Assembly: GCA_033065855.1 (NCBI GenBank)
Contig: JAVXUO010002784.1
Location: forward strand, 34,155-98,154
DNA from: Escallonia rubra
Lineage: Eukaryota > Streptophyta > Magnoliopsida > Escalloniales > Escalloniaceae
Length of the DNA stretch: 64,000 nucleotides
Reading direction: 5' to 3'
In this document: in pieces, positions 37,100 through 48,539 of the stretch
How the letters are laid out: each line of letters opens with the position of its first letter
Numbering within the stretch: position 1 is the stretch's first letter
The notes under the pieces: generated by a model
What the model was told of the DNA's origin: nothing
Seen by the model: only the letters and a program-made list of their open reading frames with translations
The model's database searches: none
Made by a program: the position numbers and the translations under genes

Positions 37100-40000
37100 G
37101 TGGTTGGAGCTACTGTTCTAATTTCTGGTTAGAATATTGATTGATCCTGGCTCTACACATTCATATGTCGCATCACATTTCTTACATCATTTGCCTATGA
37201 TGTCAGAGTCTTTACCTTTTGTGGTCAAAGTCAGTACCCCTGTGGGTGATTCTTTATATACAGATAGAGTGTATAAAGCCTGTGAGATTAACATGAATAA
37301 CCACATATTGCATGCCAATTTAATTGCACTACCTATGCAGGAGTTGGATGTTATTTTGGGTATGGATTGGTTATCCTACAATCATGCTAGTGTTGTCTGT
37401 TTTGCGAAGATTGTTACGTTTACTTTACGTGATCAGTCGGTATTCATGTACATGGGTGATAAAAGTCCAACTGTTGTCCCTATTATTTCTGCCGTACGTG
37501 CTCAAAAGTTACTTGATAAGGGTTGTGTGGGATATATTGTGTATGCTATTGACTGTTCAAAGACAGTGACTAGGCTGGAGGACATCCCTATTGTTCAAGA
37601 ATATTCGGATGTATTTTCTCAGGACTTGATTACTCTACCACCTGATAGGGAGATAGAATTTGTTATTGAACTTGTTCCAGGCACTGCACCTATATCTAAA
37701 GCTCCCTACAGAATGGCTCCTGCTGAGTTGAAAGAGTTAAAGGTGCAATTACAAGATTTACTTGATAAAGGTTTTATTAGACCAAGTACTTCACCTTGGG
37801 GCTCGAATGTCTTATTTGTTAAGAAATATGATGGTACCTTACTTTTTTGTATCGACTACAGACTGTTAAATCTGGTAACCATAAAGAATAAATATCCATT
37901 ACCCCATAGCGAGGATTGGTTTGACCAATTGGAATGAGCCAAGATATTTTCCAAATTGTCATCAGTTAAAGGTGAGGGAGGAGGATGTCCCTAAGACTGC
38001 TTTCAGGACTAGGTATGGTCATTACGAATTTTTAGTTATGCCATTTGGGGTTACTAATGCACCCGCAGCGTTTATGGACTTGATGAATAGCATATTCAAA
38101 CCATACTTGGATAGTTTTGTGGTAGTCTTTATTGATGATATTTTGGTTTATTCTCGGGATACCCAACAACATGCTCAGCATCTTAGACTTGTTTTGCAAA
38201 CCTTACGGGATAAAAAGTTGTATGCCAAATTTGAAAAGTGTATGTTTTGGTTGGAACAAGTTGCTTTTCTGGGGCATATATATCAGTGGATCCGGCTAAG
38301 ATTGAGGCTATACAAAGTTGGAAAACGCCTTCAACAGTATCGGAGGTACGTAGTTTTTTGGGGTTAGCCGGATATTACCGTAGATTTGTTGAGGGATTTT
38401 CTAAAATTGCTGGTCCATTATCCCGTTTGACTCAGAAGAAAGTAACTTTTATTTGGGATGATAAATGTGAGAATAGTTTTCAAGAGTTGAAACATAGATT
38501 GGTCAGTGCACCTATTTTGGTTCTGCCTAACGGGAATGATGATTTTGTAATATACAGTGATGCATCTCACAAAGGTTTGGGTTGTGTGCTTATGCAAAGA
38601 GGTAAGGTAATTGCGTATGCATCACGTAAATTGAAGCCATATGAAGAGAATTATCCTACCCATGATCTAGAGTTAGCAGCTATTGTTTTTGCCTTGCATA
38701 AGTGGAGACATTATCTGTATGGAGCAGTATTTGAGGTCTACACCGATCATAAGAGTTTGAAATATTTATTTTCACAGAAGGAATTGAATATGAGACAACG
38801 TAGATGGATGGAATTATTAAACGATTACAGTTGTTCTATTTCATATCACCCAGGTAAGGCTAATGTGGTTGCTGATGCCTTAAGCCGACCGACTATGATT
38901 GCTAGTTTAATCCTTAAGGATTGGCGTTTGTTAGCTGTTGTGTGTGATTGGAGGCCGTGTGCAACTAGAACGGGATTTTTATTTGCTAATATTAAAGTTT
39001 GGCCAGCATTAATGCAATTGATACGGGAAGCTCAGGGAAAGGACCCAGAGTTGCTAAAAATTAGAACGGAGGTGGAGCAAAGGTTACAACCTGAATTTTC
39101 ATTATCTTCGGAAGATATATTGAGATTTAGAGATCGTGTTTGTGTACCAAATGATGCCGAGGTTAAACATGAGATTTTGAAAGAAGCACATCAGAGTAAG
39201 TACAGTATTCATCCGGGTAGCACTAAAATGTACAGAGATTTGAAATCACATTATTGGTGGAATGGTATGAAAGGTGATATAGCCAAATTTGTTTCCAAGT
39301 GCCTAACATGTCAGCTGGTAAAGGCAGAACATCAAAAGCCGGGTGGTTATTTACAGCCTCTATCTATTCCTGAGTGGAAATGGGAGCACATAACTATGGA
39401 TTTTGTGACAGGTTTACCACGGACTCGAGACGGAAATGATGCCATTTGGGTAATAGTAGACCGTCTTACTAAGTCTGCACATTTTCTTATTCTTTTTATG
39501 AAATATTCCATGGAAAAACTAGCTAAGCTATATATCGATGAGATAGTTCGTTTGCATGGAGTTCCTGTTAGTATTGTTTCCGACAGGGATCCACATTTTA
39601 CTTCTCGATTTTGGCAAGCTTTTCAGAAAGCTATGGGTACACAGTTGGCCTTGAGTACAGCCTTTCACCCTCAGACAGATGGTCAGAGTGAGCGTACTAT
39701 TCAGACCCTGGAGGATATGTTACGAGCTTGTGTGATAGACTTGAAAGGTAGTTGGGATTCACATTTACCACTTGTTGAATTCTCTTATAATAACAGCTAC
39801 CATTCTAGTATCGATATGGCTCCTTATGAGGCGTTATATGGAAGAAAATGCAGATCTCCAGTTTGTTGGTCAGAGGTTGGGGAAGGTGAGCTTATCAAAT
39901 CTGATATTATTCGTGAAACCACTGATAAGATACAAGTAATTCAACAACGTATCCGTACAGCACAGAGTCGACAAAAGAGCTATGCTGACACTCATCGACG

Positions 40001-40436
40001 TGGTTTGGAATTTTCGGTGGGCGACTTTGTTTTTATTAAAATTTCTCCAACGAAAGGAGTCATGAGATTTGGTAAGAAAGGTAAGCTATCTCCGAGGTTT
40101 GTTGGGCCTTATGAGATTTTGGAACGGGTTGGTGATCTAGCGTATCGGGTTGCTTTGCCGCCTTCATTATCTGGAGTACACAATGTCTTTCATGTATCTA
40201 TGTTGCGTAAATATCAGCCAGATCCTTCACATGTGTTGCACGATCAGCCGGTTCACGTAGAAGCAGATATGTCTTACGTTGAGCAGCCGGTGGAGATTTT
40301 GGATCGTCGGGATCAGGTATTGAGGAATAAGGTGATTCCATTGGTTAAGGTCAAATGGCAATACCATGATATTGAAGAAGCTACCTGGGAGCGTGAAGAT
40401 GAGATTAGGTCTAAGTACCCGCACTTGTTCACATGA
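37100..40436 (+). pseudogene. Chromovirus pol region (protease, RT, RNase H, integrase, chromodomain)
   Basis: Aspartic protease with [10 protein letters not shown] lies near 37,140. Reverse transcriptase (about 37.7-38.4 kb) has [16 protein letters not shown] and FIDDILVYS. RNase H is at about 38.5-38.9 kb. The integrase has an HHCC zinc region near 39,190-39,330 and core motifs [20 protein letters not shown] and [11 protein letters not shown]. The C-terminal chromodomain near 40,280-40,430 includes [20 protein letters not shown]. Domain order and the chromodomain place it in the Tekay/Del branch. It is part of the broken element described above. Confidence 0.93.
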
Positions 40437-40463
40437 TCAGGTATGAATTTAGGGACTAAATTC

Positions 40464-40480
40464 TTTTAAGGAGGGGAGAG
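40464..40480 (+). promoter_or_regulatory. Polypurine tract
   Basis: TTTTAAGGAGGGGAGAG directly precedes the 3' LTR, as expected for the plus-strand primer. Confidence 0.9.
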
Positions 40481-42560
40481 TGTGAGGCCCCGATCTTAAT
40501 TAGCCACTAATCATTTTATTAAGTTTAAACATATTTAAATTTGGTTGAAATAATGTAATCGTGTTATAATATTTGTATACATAAAATAAATATCGAAATT
40601 AATTGTGGGCCCAAAATATAATTATGTAAAACCTTGGGGGTTAAAAAGTAATTGTGCAAAACCTTGGGGCCAATATGCAAATATGAAAAGTTGGTATTAG
40701 TGGCATGCCATGTGTTGCCTTAGGATTAATTATTTGGTGGTGAGTAAGCAAAAGAAACTAATAAAAAAATGGAAAGAAGTCTAAGTGGATAATTTAGAAA
40801 CAAAAGGGAAGGTGGGGTTGCAAGACCTTAGTCTCGGCCAAGAGAAACAAAGAGAAGGGAAAGAGTGGGAAAGAAAAGAGAGAAAGAAGAAGGAAGAAAA
40901 GAAAAGAGAGAAAGGAAGAAGAGAAGAAGAGAAGAAGAAAAGGAAGAGTAAAGGAGGGGGATTTGCATCAACTTTCTCCTATTGACTTGAGCTTAATTTT
41001 CTTGGTAGGTTATCTTGTGTGTTTTTTTTTTGTTTCAGAACATGCATGAGAAGTATTATGATGGTAGTAAAACACTTATATATATTTTCGAAATGATTCA
41101 AGGAGAAGGGGGTTCATGTATACTGAAATCTGCAAAAACAGTCATGGAATTAGGGTACTTTTTGGTGCTTAGAAATGTATACTTTTAGTTAAGATATGGA
41201 CCTGGTTATTTTATATGTTATACTAGTACATGTATAGAGTATACATACCAAATTTCAGATTATTTCAAGTACTATTGCTATGGTTTAAAATTCGTGGCTT
41301 GGAACCTATCTTGTGAAACTGTTGCTAGGCAGATTCTGAAGTTTGTCTTTTTAAAGGGCTTAATATGATCTTAAAACAATATTTTCGTGTCAAGTAAAAT
41401 ACTGGGATGTAGATCTTTAAGTCTAGTTTTCATAAATATATAGTTTGACTGTAGAAGCCTTGTAATTAAATTGTTATGATTTTCGGAGTACAGACTACTC
41501 CTGCTGCCATTTGAAATACTGGGCAGATTAGGTTACATGTTTGGCATGTATTGTTGATAATACAGTAAATATAACTCGACAGGGGATTAAACCTCTTTTG
41601 AGGTACTTGATGAAATTCATGTTGACGTATGTACATGATTATGCATATCACGTGAAGGAGGAGGAAAAAAGTGAGTTGAGGGTGTTATTTGCCGGGGTTG
41701 GAAGTTATCCGGCCAGGGTTCTCGTTCTCGTTCATGTCTTGATAGTGCGCACTAGCTATGCGTACTAATTCTCGAAAGGAATTATTGGCGTGCCTGTGAT
41801 GACGTTGGACTTTTTCTATCGAACCCGCTACATCAGTTGGTTGCGATACGAAAAGTCTCTCGCACTCAGGGAAGGTTGGCTCGTGCATGAGGGGCATATT
41901 TGCATATTGATATTCTCGTACTTGGCTTATATTTGCCTTGAACTTTTTGTACTGTTTGGTTATTCTTGGCGAGATCAAGTTAATATTTAGGTCTTGCTTG
42001 TCATTCTCGTGTATGTTCTACAAGATTTCAAATCTTGCTCGAAATGTTATTCTCGTTTCTTTTGAAGGCAAGTGTGAGCAGATGCTTGCATGTGTTACTC
42101 GATATGTTAAATTATTCTTAAGTACGTAGGTATCATCTGTTCAAGTGACTTGCATGTTCATACTAACTATACATAATATGATCAAGTCATGTTTGGACTT
42201 AAAAGCACCGGATACCCTACTGAGCCATTAGGCTGACCCATTCCCGATACCTTTTTTCTAGGTTCGGAGTCGGAATATTTGCCAAGGGACGAAGAGGATT
42301 ACCTCGGGGAGACTCAAGAGTATTACGCTGGGTGAGCAACTTTTTATTTGTTCTTCTTTTAATTTGCAGTGTAGTACATGTATAGAAGAGAGGTGGTCTG
42401 TAATATAATGTTATGTTCAGTCTTTCCACTTTTGGACGACTGTAATGTTTAAGCATACTTCCGCTGTTTATTTAGAGGTTTTGTAGTAAAGCTCTGTTTA
42501 TCCTTGAGGTATATGTGTTAACTAGCCTGTTTAGCGTTGCGCCCTTCCGGGGGCGTGACA
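40481..42560 (+). repeat. 3' LTR of the chromovirus
   Basis: 2,080 bp with the same ends as the 5' LTR. It carries one copy of the 185 bp unit, a shorter AGAAG tract and a shorter T run. It is followed by ATATC and resumed CACTA sequence. Confidence 0.95.
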
Positions 42561-42632
42561 ATATCAATCCAAAAGCAATCCGAATCCAATACTAATCCAA
42601 GGTTAAATAGGTCCAAAAAATGATTTAAAATT

Positions 42633-42698
42633 GGTTGAAACGGTTTTGAATGAATGCGTTGAAAGTTTTCAACGCATTCATTCAGAACCGTTTCAACC
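42633..42698. repeat. Near-perfect inverted repeat, 32 bp stem, 2 bp loop
   Basis: The left arm 42,633-42,664 starts GGTTGAAACGGTTTTGAATG. The right arm 42,667-42,698 is its reverse complement with a single difference, which would be a G:U pair in RNA. The loop is two bases. A third partial copy, CGCATTCATTCAA, lies at about 42,708-42,720. It is inside the CACTA, downstream of the stop of its Transposase_24-like gene (read on the - strand) and next to the chromovirus insertion. Confidence 0.95.
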
Positions 42699-42865
42699 CC
42701 CTGTCTCGCATTCATTCAAATAACTTGTCCAAAGGCTATCTACTCTACACAATAAGTCATAAGGGTCGCATTCATCAAACTATATATAAACATATGCATT
42801 AAAATCAATAAATTTTGGATTGAACCAAAATTAGAAAAACGAGTCAAGTATACATACCCCTTATC

Positions 42866-44339
42866 ACTAGCCGGCAGAACAACCAACCCCGTCATCATCT
42901 TCTTCATTCCTCGATGAAGGCACATTCGATCCAACAACGTCCTCACCGCCCTGGGGATCACCGGCACTAGGATCAATATCGCTCTGCATGAAGCCATACA
43001 AATGATTCAACATAATATATACAAATCAAGATCACATATAGAATGACCAAAATACATAAATACTTGAGAAAATTTGTATTACTTGAAATCTGGGCCCGGG
43101 CAAAAAAAAAACCGCCATGGATCATCATCTGAAGTCGCTCATCAAACCATGTGGCGGTGCTCTTTCTCCGTCGCTTCATCCCAAGGACCACTACAACTGG
43201 TCTCGCCTGACGACTGAGCTCTGCCAGCTAGCAACGAACGTGCGGATTGACGAGGGTCACCAAGTATACGGTCCTTCTTAGGACCCCTTGTAGCTTCTGA
43301 CCACAAAGATACCTCGTCCACTATCTGGCTACCATCTGCCTGGGAGTTGACCTGGAATTTTTCTTTATATGAATTACGTATAAGAAAACAATGGAAATGT
43401 TAGAGGAATGCTACTGGCCGTAACCAATAAGAATGCAATAGGAATACAAAAGTAATACAAGAGTTGTGTGCTCACCGCAAACTGTTGCGCGCTCTCAGCC
43501 ACCCACTTCCCATATTTGTTTTGGGGTGTGTGCTCAAAGAGGAGGAGCCTCATAGGAGGGCATGTCTCAGGGTCCTCTTCTCTCAACCTCAGTTCGTGCA
43601 CAACAAATGGGCCGGAACCAACACTATGCTTCATCGTCTTATCGCTGTGAGCCATCTCCTTGCCTCTCACTCAGCTTCGCCCAGTCTGTTGTACACCAAT
43701 GCGACACCAGCTGCCCCCACATGGCTTTGGAGAAGTACTCAGGGTTATGGTCCCTGGCCATAGATATATATGTCGCACCCGCCCGAGCTAGCGCCCACCT
43801 ACTCGCATTGAGCATCCATTTCTTGTAATTTTTGGAACAGTGTCACTCCTAGGCCTGCCTCTCAAGCTCTTGGTCTCCGTCGAACTCAAATTTGAAATAG
43901 TTCTGAAGAGAATTCAACACAATTTCAAACACAGTTAATAAGAAAAATTCAACAATAATGTACTTCTAAAACCAAATAAAGCACATAAAAATACTGTGCT
44001 CCTTACCAAGAACTTCCCCCAGACAAGTTCCTTGTTTGCTTCCGTCCACGACCCCCACGTCGCATAAGGCTGTGGGAGGTGGGCCTTGATAATAGGACCG
44101 ATTTTGGTCCTAACACAATCCTCAACAAAGCTAATTACAAGAAATCACAAGAGAGATACATCAATCCCAATGTGAGTGCGTATTAAGTTAGAATTGAGCT
44201 TTGAAAATAAAAAACATACTAATTGTCTCGGACATAAGCAGTAATCCTCTGCTCCGGGGTGGCTGGAAGAGAGGTATCCCGCGGGTGATACCTCTCGGTA
44301 CAGATGAACTAGACGCTGCAAATGATGAAAAAGGAAGAC

Positions 44340-44384
<45 letters not shown>

Positions 44385-44560
44385 CAACAAATACCTTTCA
44401 ATTCGACACGAAACTAATATTTTCTCACCATGGTCTGATGCTACTGATGATGAGGTCGGCTGCTCATCAGTAGTCGCGTCACCAATCCTAGGGAGGGGGG
44501 GGGGGCGAAGTAGCTCCGCAACGGCCAACTCCACGACCTCGGGGTGCACTGTATCTCGGC
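42866..44560 (-). pseudogene. CACTA second gene (Transposase_24-like), multi-exon, probably disrupted
   Basis: The - strand start is near ATG 44,560 (MPRYSAPRGRGVGRCGAT). An exon reads CVRTKIGPIIKAHLPQPYAT then WGSWTEANKELVWGKFL before a GTAAGG donor (about 44,010-44,130). Another reads KWMLNASRWALARAGATYIS and a segment ending EHTPQNKYGKWVAESAQQFA before GTGAGC (about 43,470-43,830). The last exon ends with SSRNEEDDDGVGCSAG and TAG near 42,866. The spacing of a W-rich block and the 'THTxKxGxWV'-like motif fit Transposase_24, the DNA-binding partner of the transposase in CACTA elements. A run of ten or more C/G near 44,500 shifts the frame, and stops occur in the middle exon (for example near 43,640-43,850), so this copy is likely inactive. 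An (AT)n tract (44,343-44,382) lies in an intron. Confidence 0.7.
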
Positions 44561-44779
44561 ATATCTACAAAAAGTGGAAGTGCAAAAGTTAATTGAGTCT
44601 GATTAGTTCGCTTGAATAATAAACAACTTAAGCGCAAAAGTAAATCAATTACAATGTAGTTCGCACGAATAACAAACAACTTAAGTGCAAAAGTTAGTAC
44701 GCTAACAATGTGGCACGGCCGAGTATAAAAGACAACCCAATTTAAATAGTCAACCACCATCAATTAATAATCAATTCAA

Positions 44780-47700
44780 TTTAAATAATAAACACCACAT
44801 GTGTAAAAGTACATTGATAAGAATCTTTTTGTTTTACACAGGCAATCACTATCACTAACAGACAACGAAACGTCTTCCTCCTCCTCGTCATCTTCGTCCC
44901 CTTCATCTCCATCGTCTTCTTCTTCATCATTAACTTTTTCCTCGGAATCATCGTCATCATCATCATCACAGAGGGCTTTAGCATCGACCTCTTCTCTAGC
45001 ATGGCCTAAATCCCAAAGAGGCTCATCAACAAGATCGTTATCCTCCTGAAGCGGTACCACTGTGGGAGCATCATCCTCTTGGTACATCTAACGAACATAT
45101 CATCATCAACAAAACCTCTTTTGGTCTTGATAACAGTACGCCAATTTGGGTCTTTCCTTGTCACACCCTTTGCATAGAAAACCTGCATTGCTTGAGCTGC
45201 AAATACAAATGGTTTGTACGATCTGAGCCTTGGCCTCATATTAATGTCTACAATCCCATGTCGACTAACTCGGATACCAGCTGTAATGTCAAACCATCTA
45301 CACTTGAACATTACCAGTCGATTACTCCTGCCATAATAATCTAGTTCAACAACCTCCTCCAACTGCCCATAAAAATCACGCTCACTATATTATAATAGTC
45401 ACCTTTGACTAAAACTCCACTGTTTTGGGTTTGTTTACTAAGGTCAACTTCCATCGTGTTAAACCTAAACCCGTTAACGATGTACCCTTTATAACACAAA
45501 ACTAGTCTACTAGGGCTAGCAGCAAGCAATTTAAGACGAACATCAACTCCATCATGGGCGGTCTACAACAACAAACAATTTGCACAAAGTATTAAGTTAT
45601 TACCTGTGGTCTTTATTAGAAATAAGATGTGGTTTTAAAACTTACGCACAGTCGGAATCACTCAGGGAACGCGTTGTTTCGCATTTTTTCAAGTTGTCCA
45701 TCTGACATCCCAGGGTTTGTGAATAACACTTCCTCATCGTATTCATTGTATGTTATATAGCATCGTCATTATATTATGTTCTTGAACTATGAGAAGAAAG
45801 ATATATGCATTCATGAGAGCGTACAATGTTGCGGCAATATACTCTTCCTCTGATAAATATCGACCACTCCTTGCTCCAAGTGCACGACTAAGATGCATGA
45901 ATATGGAAAGACGCTCATCGAATTCTATGTCGACACTATTGTCATTGCGACCAAGCCGATTCATCTTTGTATCGGCATCAGTCTCAAAGTAAAGGGAGCA
46001 GAAGTTGGTAAGTTCCTTAAGGATGTAAGCCTCTGCAATTGAACCTTCAACGCGGGCTTTGTTACGCACATTTTTCTTCAAGTCAAACATATACCTATGT
46101 AAGAAATAAGTCATTTTCAGTAAACAATGCATGTGTGCAAGTATGAAATACAATTTAAAGATGGATAGGCGACATCACCTCTTCAATGGATACATCCACT
46201 GATACTGCACAGGTCCGCCCACTCTAGCCTCATATGCTAAGAGAATGGTCAAATGCTCCATCGAGTCAAAGAATGACGCGGGAAATATTTTCTCTAACTT
46301 GCACACTGTCTCAACAATGTTTTTCTCAAGAATCTTAACATCATTCTCTCGAAGCACCTTTGAGCACAAATCGCGCAAGAAATGACTAAGTTCAGTCAAT
46401 GCTTCATTTACTGGCTTGGCAAGAGGTCACGAAAGACAATTGGTATAAACATTTTCATAAACCATGACAATCATGACTCTTTAAACCATAAAACTTATAA
46501 TCAGCAAGGTTGCAACAACATGATATATTAGATGCATAGCCATCTGACAGCTTCAGCAATTTAACCCACTTGCACACCTGTTGTATCTGCTTTTTATCCA
46601 ATGTATAGACTGCTTTGGGCAAAACTAGCTTGCCATTAACCATTCGTGGATGTAATTCACGCCGTATACCCATCATATGCATATCTCTGTGTGCTTTTTG
46701 GGTGATCTTTTGATTTGCCCTTGACATTCATGACTGTATTAAATACATTTTCAAAAAAATGTTTCTCAATGTGCATAACATCAAGATTGTTGTGGAGAAG
46801 GAGGGTCGGCCAATAAGACAGCTCCCAAAAGATGCACATTTTCTTCCAGTTGTGTTTTTTTTCAAAGCTAGGAAGTTTTAGACTGGCAGCAAATTTTCCA
46901 AATGGTACCGCATCCATGTCAAGGTCCTTTACGCACATATACACTTCTTCCCCAAACAATCTGTCATGTGTTTTAACGCAATGCTCCACAGTTTTATCAA
47001 ACTTATCTTTTTGCCTTCGAAATGGATGATTAGGTAGTAAGAATTGTCTGTGACACCCCCGAAAGAAGCCTTCCCCCCGTGCTTTAAGGTGAAAGCTTTA
47101 CTCACTTCCATACAATAAGTACATGCCAACCTACCATGTGTACTCCACCCACACAACATACTGTATGCAGGGAAGTCATTGATAGTCCACATGACTGCTG
47201 CCCTCAAGCTGAAGTTCTGTTCAAGAGATGCATCAAATGCTGGACTCCAACTTCCCATAGAATTCTTAACTCATCGATCAACAACCGTAAGTACACGTCT
47301 ATATTTTTACCTGGGCTTGTAGGTCCAGGAATGAGTAATGATAAAAACACGAACTGCTTCTTCATGCACATATCCGGAGGAAGTTTATACAGGACAATGA
47401 TCACAGGCCACGTAGAATAAGGTGTGCTAGAATGCCCAAAAGGATTAAAACCATCAATAACAAGGCCAAGTCGCACATTTCGAACCTCTGCAGAAAAAGA
47501 TGGGTGTCCGCGATCAAATTCCTTCCATGCCTCTCCATCGGCAGGGTGTCTCAATAAATCGGGAACTTTGCTGCTGACGTTGCTATGCCATTTCATGTGC
47601 TCTGCCGTTTTAGAAGAGTAATACAACCTTTGAAGCCTTGGTGTCAGTGCAAAGTATCGCAATATCTTCCATGCTATCTTCCTTTTCTTCCCACTAGTTG

Positions 47701-48460
47701 GTTTATACCTTACGTGGCAACAAACCGGACACTCATTCAAGTCATTGTTCTCTTTCCAGAATAAGACACAATCATTATTACATACATCTATCTTCTAGTA
47801 CCCCAAGCCAAGTTTCATCATCATTTTCTTAGCACTATAGTATGTGTTAGCTAGGCAACTTCTCATCCCCTGGCAACATTTCTTTATTAAGCTTTAGAAA
47901 AATATCAAAACCTCTATCACTAAGACCATGCTCAGACTTTAAGTGTAGCATCCTTGTCACAGTAGATAACTTGGTGTGCTTTGTACTTCCATTTCATATT
48001 GGCTCCTCAGAGTCTTTTAACAAATTTATAAAACTTATGTGCACTCGGGTTTGGCTTTTCTTCCACATTAGGATTACAATCATTAAAATAGTTATCCCAG
48101 TTAATCCCACTAGGCCCAGCTTCCATTACCATATGTTGATACTGAGAAAATCCTGAATCTGTAGGACTACTATTTGAACTCAGTGGGCACCTCAGTGGTC
48201 ACCCTCAGAATTGGTTCCCCGTGCTGAGTCCAATTCGTATAGTTACTCATAAAACCTTTATGGAAGAGATCATAAATTACATCGTCGGGGGTTTTCCAAC
48301 TTAACAGCTGACAATCATTGCACGAATATTTAATCGTGTCGTCATCCTCAAAGTCTCGTTTATTCAAAGCGAAGTGAATAAACCCGTTCACTCCCTGTCA
48401 AAACTCTTCTGATACCCAAATCCCACTTGGAGCAATCCTCCATTGTATCCAACTTCTATC
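44780..48460 (-). pseudogene. CACTA transposase, TNP2/Transposase_21 type with DUF4218 and DUF4216
   Basis: From right to left on the - strand the plant TNPD layout is complete. An N-terminal Transpos_assoc segment has DRSWIQWRIAPSGIW then GVNGFIHFALNKR (about 48,180-48,460). The TNP2 core contains ECPVCCHVRY, RYFALTPRLQRLYYSSKTA, LRHPADGEAWKEFD, VRLGLVIDGFNPFG, STWPVIIVLYKLPPDMCMK, LLIPGPTSPGKNIDVYL and WTINDFPAYSMLCGWST, then NNLDVMHIEKHFFENVFNT (about 46,640-47,800). DUF4218 follows (about 45,740-46,430), then DUF4216 with YYGRSNRLVMFKCRWFD (about 45,080-45,400) and an acidic D/E-rich tail (44,870-45,000). The transposase cuts and pastes the element at its CACTA termini. The expected initiator ATG before DRSW is CTA, and a frameshift lies near 47,060, so the copy looks disabled. 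Introns may explain other frame changes. Confidence 0.88.
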
Positions 48461-48539
48461 TAGTGATATGATATATATCTCTCACTACCTGTTGAACCTA
48501 TACAACTCGAGTTCCAATTTAACCTTCAATTTGAAAAAA

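Larger units (their letters stand above)
33488..42560 (+). mobile_element. Ty3/gypsy chromovirus, Tekay/Del type, nearly complete, young
   Basis: LTRs lie at 33,488-35,764 and 40,481-42,560, TG...CA bounded, with a perfect ATATC duplication (33,483-33,487 and 42,561-42,565). All parts occur in the normal order. Gag with a CCHC zinc knuckle is at about 35.9-37.0 kb. Then follow protease, reverse transcriptase (with FIDDILVYS), RNase H ([13 protein letters not shown]), integrase with its zinc-binding and catalytic motifs, and a C-terminal chromodomain of the EEATWERE type (about 37.1-40.4 kb). The chromodomain is known in this family to guide integration to heterochromatin. The reading frame has about four breaks, so this copy is not autonomous. 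The LTRs differ at roughly 1% of aligned sites by eye, suggesting insertion well under a million years ago. It sits inside the CACTA element. Confidence 0.95.

Noticed and set aside
43800-43830. CACTA right terminus (TTTCTTGTAATTTTT)
   Set aside because: Resembles TTTCTTGTAGTG only in part and lies within an exon of the CACTA second gene.
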